A stretch of 64,000 bases of DNA from Galerina marginata (Eukaryota > Basidiomycota > Agaricomycetes > Agaricales > Galerinaceae): NCBI GenBank assembly GCA_023014335.1, contig JAECYW010000001.1, forward strand, positions 2,852,001 to 2,916,000, given 5' to 3'. The notes under the pieces were generated by a model that saw only the letters and a program-made list of their open reading frames with translations, had not been told where the DNA came from and did no database searches. This document shows positions 57,688-64,000 of the stretch, piece after piece (the first letter of the stretch is position 1; every line of letters begins with the position of its first letter). A program made the translations under genes and the position numbers.

Positions 57688-58097
57688 AGTGGTTCCCTCT
57701 CTTATTTCCGTATACTTGCGACACCCTCCTATCTTCTTCTCTTCTATTATCACTATTGTATCAATACTGCCGAAAGGGCATCGAATGGCTCAGGACTCGA
57801 CACCTTGGCTTGTACTCTCATTTCTGTGATCTTTAGTTAGACTCTCTTACATGTTATGTAGTCAGTAGGTAATAAATATTGCACACCTAGAATAATAAAC
57901 GACCTGGTTGTAACTTTCACGCGGCTCGAGATTCGATTATCGACGATTGGATTCGATCATGATCGTACCCTTAATTATTCACCTTTCCCTTTTCAAGCAA
58001 CCATTGTGCCAGATCTAACTCGTCCATGCCATGCATGGCATCCTTCTACGTTGGAACTGAAAATGTAAAAGGACAAAATCTATCAAGGCAAGCCCCC
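57688..58097. terminator. Convergent 3' intergenic region
   Basis: The NADAR gene and the first thioesterase converge here, so both must end within these 410 bases. An aataaa sits at 57870-57875 on the plus strand, a candidate polyadenylation signal for the NADAR gene. Confidence 0.45.
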
Positions 58098-58948
58098 TCA
58101 GCCTTGATTCTTTCCTGCACTGGGAGCAGGCGTCGATGGCATCATCTGAAGTTGCGATCCAGTCACGATGAGCCTGTGGTTTTGGATATCCCAGATCTTC
58201 ACCGGTGTCGATAAATTTCAGCACAGTTTAAGAAGTGGACCTCAGCTTACTTCGCTTTGACAGCACCCTACTTCATCTTGTGTTGATACGGACCGGTTGA
58301 CAATCCTAATCCTCGAGCCGCTATAAGCACAAGCTGTCAACTTCAAGATAAGGTGGTTCAAATAAAACATACACTGCAGGGGCAGGATGGTGGAAAAACA
58401 CGTTGAGCGTTTGAGAGACACCAATGACGTGGTCGCCGCCTTCCGTGAGCCTCATTAAAAGCAGGGCAATGGCGGAGCCCCTCAAATTCGAATAAGCTTC
58501 TCGCGGGCCCAGTTGCGCAAGAAATGTGCATCGTACTCGTCCATTAGGCCAGCCCTACAACCATGACTTAAAACACCCTCTGCATTGCACATATCTAACA
58601 GACGGAAACAATCATGAAATCACAGATCAGATATATGGAACTCAGTTAGGCATTGTGCAACTCACCTTGTACTACCTCGAGCTCACACACCATTTTCGCT
58701 GATAATTTCTCTGGGTCGTCAGGCGAAGGTTCCACAGCAACCTCTTTAACTTCCACTCGCCTCCTCACGGCATACCCAAAGCCCTTCTCACCTCGGAAAC
58801 CTAAAATTCTGTACCACAAAGCCGCTGCCTCTTTGATTGAAAGAGGGGCGTTGCCGGAGATCCTTGATATAGCCTCGGGGGATATGTGTAAGGTGTCATC
58901 TGGAGACAGCTCTGAGAGAACTGGCCAATGTTTATTAGGAGCAGACAT
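58098..58948 (-). CDS. Hotdog-fold thioesterase, paralogue 1
   Basis: Five exons (58948-58666, 58594-58537, 58480-58373, 58320-58251, 58196-58098) give 205 residues. The hotdog pattern is clear: DMCNAEGVLSHGC in place of the usual HGG, LMDEGSAIALLL, GVSQTLNVFFHHPAPAVGSRIRIV and IWDIQNHRLIVTGSQ. Intron positions and phases are the same as in the other two copies, showing common descent. Family members hydrolyse acyl-CoA (PaaI / ACOT13-like). The catalytic residues of the HGG region are changed among these copies, so the substrate cannot be inferred. Confidence 0.8.
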
Positions 58949-59193
58949 TTGTTCGACGACTGGCCCGCGTATAAGGAAAGAAAGAGGAGGGTGTTTACGT
59001 GGTTGAAACGAAGCTCGGGCGTGGCTACAGAGAGAAAATCCTGAAAGGGGAGATGCTCAGCACTGTCCAGATTTGGGTGAACGCCAATCATTGCCTCTTG
59101 ATTGCCTCTTGATATAAATAAAAGAAGGTGCTCTACAATAGAGGTATAACTATGACCTAAGTCAGACGAAGGCAGCATATTTTATTTCGCCGA

Positions 59194-59973
59194 CTATTTT
59201 GACGGAGGCATAGTCTGTTGTGTTCCAGACGCGACCAGACGATGGTTTTTTGTATCCCATACCTAAAAAGCGTTTGAGCTAAGCTCTCATTACGAAATTT
59301 GGAGACTTTCTACTTACCTCACATCTCCCCGCGTTTGTTTGCAGTCCAGATGACAGAGATGTGCTAACAAGACGCAATTTCATACCGCTAGAAACATCAA
59401 TAATTTAGCAGTTATGGAGACAGGCAAGAATAAATCGTACACAAGCGCAGGGTTATGGTAAAACGTGTTTATCGTCTGCGAAACACCCGGAGGAGTATTC
59501 AATCCATCATAGGCATTAATTACAACCATGGCTACTGTGGAGCATCTAGGTACTGCATAAGAATATTAAAAGCTGAAACAAAAGTGAAAGTTCTTACTCG
59601 TCAATAAGGAAGAATATACACCCTTCGTCTAAGACGCCTCTTTCGTTACACATGTCTGTGGTGAAAAATAAATTAACTCTTCGGCCAACGATATCCTTGC
59701 CAGCAATCGGATACCTGGAGTAACTTCTATATCACAGACCACCTTTCCTTCCTTCTTCAACGGATCATCAACACTGGGAATGACCGATACATCCGTGACC
59801 CTAAGTCTTGCGGCAACCGATCCTGCAAAGCCTCTCCCTTTATTTCTGAATATGGCCAGCCACTTAACAGGAAGCTCCTTTATTTCGAGAGGTGCGTTGC
59901 CAGTTATACCCGATGTAAGTTCGTCAGGTAAACGAGACTGCAGGTAGTGCGATTTTTGGGATGATCTGGACAT
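59194..59973 (-). CDS. Hotdog-fold thioesterase, paralogue 2
   Basis: Five exons (59973-59715, 59655-59598, 59545-59441, 59387-59318, 59262-59194) give 186 residues. Matching landmarks are DMCNERGVLDEGCIFFLIDE, CSTVAMVVINAY, GVSQTINTFYHNPALVGMKLRLVSTSL, NAGRCE and VWDTKNHRLVASGTQQ. Exon 2 is 58 nt and exon 4 is 70 nt, as in its neighbours. The Gly-Gly of the common HGG motif is replaced by DEGC. The first ATG in the open frame is 59973. Confidence 0.8.
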
Positions 59974-60436
59974 TGTCACTGCCAATCTACGGGATTAGAC
60001 CTGATTAGACTGGTAGCGATGACAGTAAATCAGGTTATTAAGAGGGCAAGAATGGCGCAATCGACAAAGGGGACCCATCGACGACTAATAGTAAAATCAC
60101 GGAAGAGGGAGGAAGAGTACCGGTAGAAATAGATTCCGGACCGGTGTCGACATGCCTTTTCTCTCGTAAGCTGATCCCTGCCAAGCGCAAGCTAATTTAA
60201 ACCACGTGTGAACGTCCATTTTCATCAACGGACTTCGGCCTGAAAAACCAAAAACATATGTGGGTCCATATCTTTCTACTTATAACCTTTGCGCTTACAA
60301 CTTTTCGGATTCTTTTTTCGAGGTAAGCCGCACAAAATCCTTCATAAAAAATGAAGCTATACCTAAATTCTCAATCTTTAGTTCCCAGTGGCTTGAAGTG
60401 GGCCGCCGGCTAGTACGCTAAATAACTCAACAAACG

Positions 60437-61246
60437 ATGGATTATCGTGGAGGTGCGATTGCTCTTTTGCCGATTATGGGGGAATGGGTAGATAAAAAGC
60501 ATGTGGACGCCTCCGATATTAGAGGAAACGTTTCCGAAGAGACGAAGAAGGCCTGTTTAATGGTTTTTCGATTTTTCGTGAGCACCCCTGGCAAATCCTA
60601 TGGCGCTGAAATCGGGGAGAACTTGAGATTGGTGGAAATTAATATCCTGAAGATGGATAGGTTTGGAAAAGGTCCATTAACTTACGCAGAAACGGCTGTC
60701 GATGTTACGGTCAAAAAAGGTAAAATCAGTTCAGTTCATCAGATCCTCTAAAGCAGCCTAACTGTTTTACAGACATGTGCAACGTTTTCCATATCCTGCA
60801 CGGCGCTTGTGCAGCATACATTGTGGATATGTTTGTGCTCAGTTTATGGGACATTGGACTTCACTGATTTGGAACATTTTAGTTGCTCAGTGTCGTCTCT
60901 GGTGGCATTGGGGACATCATTAGGATTTGACGGTACTGGCGTTTCTCAGTCAATGAATCTTATTTGGCATCACCCGATTCATTTGTGAGTTCAAGATGTT
61001 TACCCTAAAAAAATCACCTGATCCGGACGTTATCAGAGGCGAAGAAGTGACGGTGGTATCGACCTCTATGTCGGCTAGAGGCAGAGTAAGAACCGTGAAG
61101 TGCGAGGTTTGTATTATGTTTGCCAAATTGAAAAACTCCGTTTTTGATTAGAGCGTTTTATTACTTAGCTTTGGAGCAAAAATGCTTTATGCATTTCCGC
61201 TGTACATTCCACGGTCAACGTCGTTCGTACCAAAGGAAAACTTTGA
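60437..61246 (+). CDS. Hotdog-fold thioesterase, paralogue 3
   Basis: Five exons (60437-60719, 60773-60830, 60883-60984, 61037-61106, 61169-61246) give 196 residues. DMCNVFHILHGACAAYIVD, SSLVALGTSL, GVSQSMNLIWHHPIHLGEEVTVVSTSM, RTVKCE and LWSKNALCISAVHS align with the two minus-strand copies. This one keeps HGA, the closest to the canonical HGG. It is divergent from paralogue 2 across a 460 bp shared promoter region. The exon 1 length of 283 nt equals that of paralogue 1. Confidence 0.8.
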
Positions 61247-61530
61247 CTTCTGGCCTCAAGTCCACGCTCTTCAGAAATAATGTATCCATAGTTTCTTGTT
61301 GTACAATTTGTTACACATACTTATACCTCATCTATAATTCAAAATCTTGTCATACCCTTGCGGGATATAATGTCGAAAGATGCCAAAGGCAGTTATGCTA
61401 CAAATATGATGTGTTATCATAAATAAGAGATGAGGTCTTGACGGTTCTTTGTGCCAGACCGAAAACGCACAGCATTGTATAGTTGGTTGTAAGGGGAAGG
61501 AGGGCATGGGACAAGTTTACAGTAAGATGT

Positions 61531-62389
61531 CTAGGGCAGTGATTGAAGGTAGGCACGAAGTTTTTCCAGAGCCTTGCCTCTATGCGAAATCTTGTTTTTC
61601 TGGTCCGAAGGCATTTCGGCGTATCTGCAATCGGTTCACCCGGTTAATCAAAGCGAAGAGTCAAAAATAAACATAACCTACGTCAAACCGGTTGCCGTTG
61701 GCTCGAAGATCGCATCCCAGCCAAAGACTTTAGGCCCTCTGGAGGGTACGATCGTACCTTCCGTTCGGCCTTCAAAAATGATAGGTTCCGAGCCTTAAAT
61801 GAGCGGTTAGCGCTCAGCCAGGGGCCATTTTTTGAAGAACAAATTCACCTGGGCCAGCAGAATAGGCAAAGGTGCACACTGCTTCAGCTGCCTTTGTAGG
61901 AAATCCTACGAGCAGCGCGTTAAGCCCTTCGTGTCCGATCTCTGTCATGAAGTGCTTGATGTAAGGTCCTGGTAGGCCATTCAGGGCAACGTAACAGAGG
62001 GCTGTATCTTCCGTGATACATGGACCCCCTACCTAATTGATGCCGCGTAACATGTTGATCAGACGATGGATTTTCAATGCTATGATGAGGAACAGACTGA
62101 CGAGTTCAGCTGCTCTTTTGCATTTGGCAATGGCAACTTCTATCGTGGTTCCCTGAATTTCTGGAACTGCCATGTACCATTCAGACTCGCATATAATTGA
62201 ATAAATAATTAGAGGAAAACTCACTGTCAAGATTCTGAGATTCAATCTGGATAGGATGTCCACCAGCGGAAAGGATTTCCTTGACTTCCTTCAATTTATT
62301 CGCGTTACCAGTGACGAACACTAGGAAATTTAATGAATTGATCGCGTGGTGCAAAGAATGCGCGTACCTAATGGTTTTTGAGATGCCAT
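61531..62389 (-). CDS. HAM1: Inosine triphosphate pyrophosphatase
   Basis: Six exons (62389-62368, 62320-62225, 62166-62098, 62028-61849, 61793-61682, 61624-61531) give 190 residues, the usual size. The first exon is only 22 nt, encoding MASQKPL. Motifs: [17 protein letters not shown] at the N-terminus, [27 protein letters not shown] with the catalytic acid residues, [30 protein letters not shown], and [13 protein letters not shown] at the end. The enzyme hydrolyses ITP, dITP and XTP to monophosphates and keeps deaminated purines out of DNA and RNA. Confidence 0.92.
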
Positions 62390-62610
62390 GAGGGATAGTT
62401 TGACTCGAGAGTTGGTTTATGAGGTGGACTGTCAAGAGTGGCGATCTTGTACGATCACATTCTCGGCAATATCCGAAATTGATAAAATGACTCGTCCCGA
62501 GGTAAGTGTCGAACTCCCAAAGCTATCATAGGAGATAAAAAAAATGGGTCAAATTCACGAGGAATTTTTCTCGCCGAAGTGACAGGAATCTTATTGTAGT
62601 TAATCGTGTT

Positions 62611-64000
62611 CTACATGACATTCACCGATGGCGTAGAGTCCGCCTTCTTACGAATCCCATCGGCCCAAGCCACAGCATCACTACGGCCCTTCTCAACGTC
62701 GATAAAGAACCAAATCACCAAGGATGCGCTAAAACACAATGCGAAAAGGAAGGGAAAGCCCATCCAGTTATTTCCCGACTTGTCGATGATGGCCTGAATG
62801 ACGTTTGGTCCTATCATGGACGATGCGCGGTTTGAGAGCCCAAAGAGCCCAAAGAACTATAAGTTCAAAGAGAAAACCTTTAGTCACTCATCGAAGAAAC
62901 CCAAACGTGTCTGCAACTTACCATGTTATCAAACCCTGGAGGCGTCAGCTCAGCCATCATGGTTTGTGAGAAGGCGTAGTATGGGGCTTGGAAGAGACCG
63001 AAAACGACGTTGTAGGCCCTGCATCAACATTCAATCAGTCTCGTCTAAAGTCTTAGAAAGCGGCCTGTTACCAGAATTCCCAAACGTTATGGAACCCAAC
63101 CTTTCCGGTCCAAATTCCAAGCATGCCCCAGAACGGGATCAAGATAGTGACGACGTTTGTTACGATGAACTGAAAAAAAAGGGTTAGCATCGTCATTTTG
63201 GTCTGAAGGAATGCTTTACCATTCTCTTGGTGCTGATTTTGAAGTACCTCTGAATATACCAAAACCCAAGCGTACTCATGGTAGAGGTAATTGCCTGGGC
63301 AAGCCCGAGGTACGTGTTCTGTAGGAAGCTGAAAGAGAATTTGTCGTTCTGGCAGATTGACACCAAGGTACCAGTAGTGTTGAGGCCCTAGTCGCATAAC
63401 ATAAGTAAATACAGCAACACGGAAAATAGGAAGGAAGGAACAGTTCGCATACGTCAGCGAGGAGGAAAAAGGAGAACAGGTAGATGAAGGTGTAAGGTAG
63501 CTTCCTGTATTGTTTACAGGCTGCCCATATCTGTGGATTTCAAGTTGAATACGGAAGTTCGGAAGTAAGAATAGGAAGCTTGGACAAACCTGTTTCCATC
63601 CAATCGTCAGATAGTATTCTCCTTTTGGAAGAGGAGGACCAGGACGGGCTTGTTGGAAAACAACTAAAGTGTTAATAAGCGTCAGAATGCCTCATACAAT
63701 CATGACTCAAGATAAGACGTACACCACCAGATTCCTAGTATGACCCAATAGGCATTAGTCCTAGAAGATACGACATAGGAACAATCAGGGCATTGGAAGA
63801 GTTGAGAAAGGACGGGATCTACAAAACCAGGGTATAATTGTTAACCTTCGGATTAGTTGCCAATGGGATCAAAATCGATAAATTCAAGCAGAGGGTAGCA
63901 ATGTAGCCTATATTGCTATGCATCTTGAGGGCAAAGGAGAAAAATGTTACGCGCGAATTAAGATAAGAAGTGTGACTTACAGTGCTAATGTTACTAATCC
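62611..64000 (-). CDS. Atg22-like transporter, partial
   Basis: The gene's 3' end is at 62611 and its start lies beyond the right edge. Readable exons include TYLGLAQAITSTMSTLG with FWYIQRYFKI, then RMFFQFIVTNVVTILIPFWGMLGIW, AYNVVFGLFQAPYYAFSQTMMAELTPPGFDNM and a final exon FGLFGLSNRASSMIGPNVIQA ending in a cytosolic tail with FFIDVEKGRSDA. The AELTPPGxxxMFFGLFGLSNR signature is typical of fungal Atg22-like major-facilitator proteins. Yeast Atg22 exports amino acids from the vacuole after autophagy. Introns of about 50 nt separate the pieces. Confidence 0.82.

Noticed and set aside
62033..62263. Separate 76-codon minus-strand frame
   Set aside because: It is HAM1 exon 3 read into its introns.
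1..64000. CRISPR arrays, operons and bacterial signals
   Set aside because: None seen; intron-rich monocistronic genes show nuclear fungal DNA.

Overview
The window is nuclear DNA of a filamentous basidiomycete, most likely an Agaricomycete. The genes are dense and cut by many 45-60 nt GT-AG introns with CTAAC/CTGAC-type branch sites. The gene families also fit: class I hydrophobin, DUF6534 seven-helix protein, DUF6699, DUF7918, fungal F-box proteins, a NACHT NTPase and MYND-finger proteins. I see no rRNA, tRNA or CRISPR array. Most genes had to be joined from exons by eye, so their splice sites are predictions.

Layout. 0-9.6 kb is repeat-rich. It holds two tandem MYND-finger paralogues, fossils of further copies, two TA-flanked MITEs and a duplicated 440 bp repeat. 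9.9-22.3 kb is a housekeeping and secretion block: DUF7918 protein, the tiny oligosaccharyltransferase subunit OST4, a small Cys-rich secreted protein, a hydrophobin, PAPS reductase (MET16), an F-box protein, a TMEM135-like membrane protein and TMA22/DENR. 23-30.2 kb has an F-box protein, a secreted HExxH metallopeptidase with a proline/lysine-rich tail, and a many-exon GH5 mannanase. 32.5-34.7 kb is a NACHT gene broken by single-base insertions. 36-45.7 kb holds a dual-specificity phosphatase and two long, low-complexity proteins with extreme base skew. Between those two lies a 1.8 kb transposon-like element with 9 bp direct repeats, about 200 bp inverted repeats and two truncated convergent ORFs, one an N-terminal DEAD/RecQ-type helicase fragment. 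47-52.3 kb has a broken DUF6699 gene, a 500 bp inverted-repeat element with a 10 bp target duplication inside an F-box remnant, and a LARP7/Pof8-like RNA-binding protein. 53.4-64 kb has a DUF6534 receptor-like protein, a NADAR-domain protein, three hotdog-fold thioesterase paralogues, inosine triphosphatase HAM1 and an Atg22-like transporter cut by the right edge.

The most interesting points are the helicase-bearing inverted-repeat element at 40,167-41,971, a MITE whose precise pre-insertion site is preserved in a paralogous fossil 3 kb away, a C-terminal exon shared by both MYND paralogues, and the fact that the frame breaks in four separate genes are all +1 shifts without nonsense mutations. 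That last pattern suggests sequence errors more than decay.
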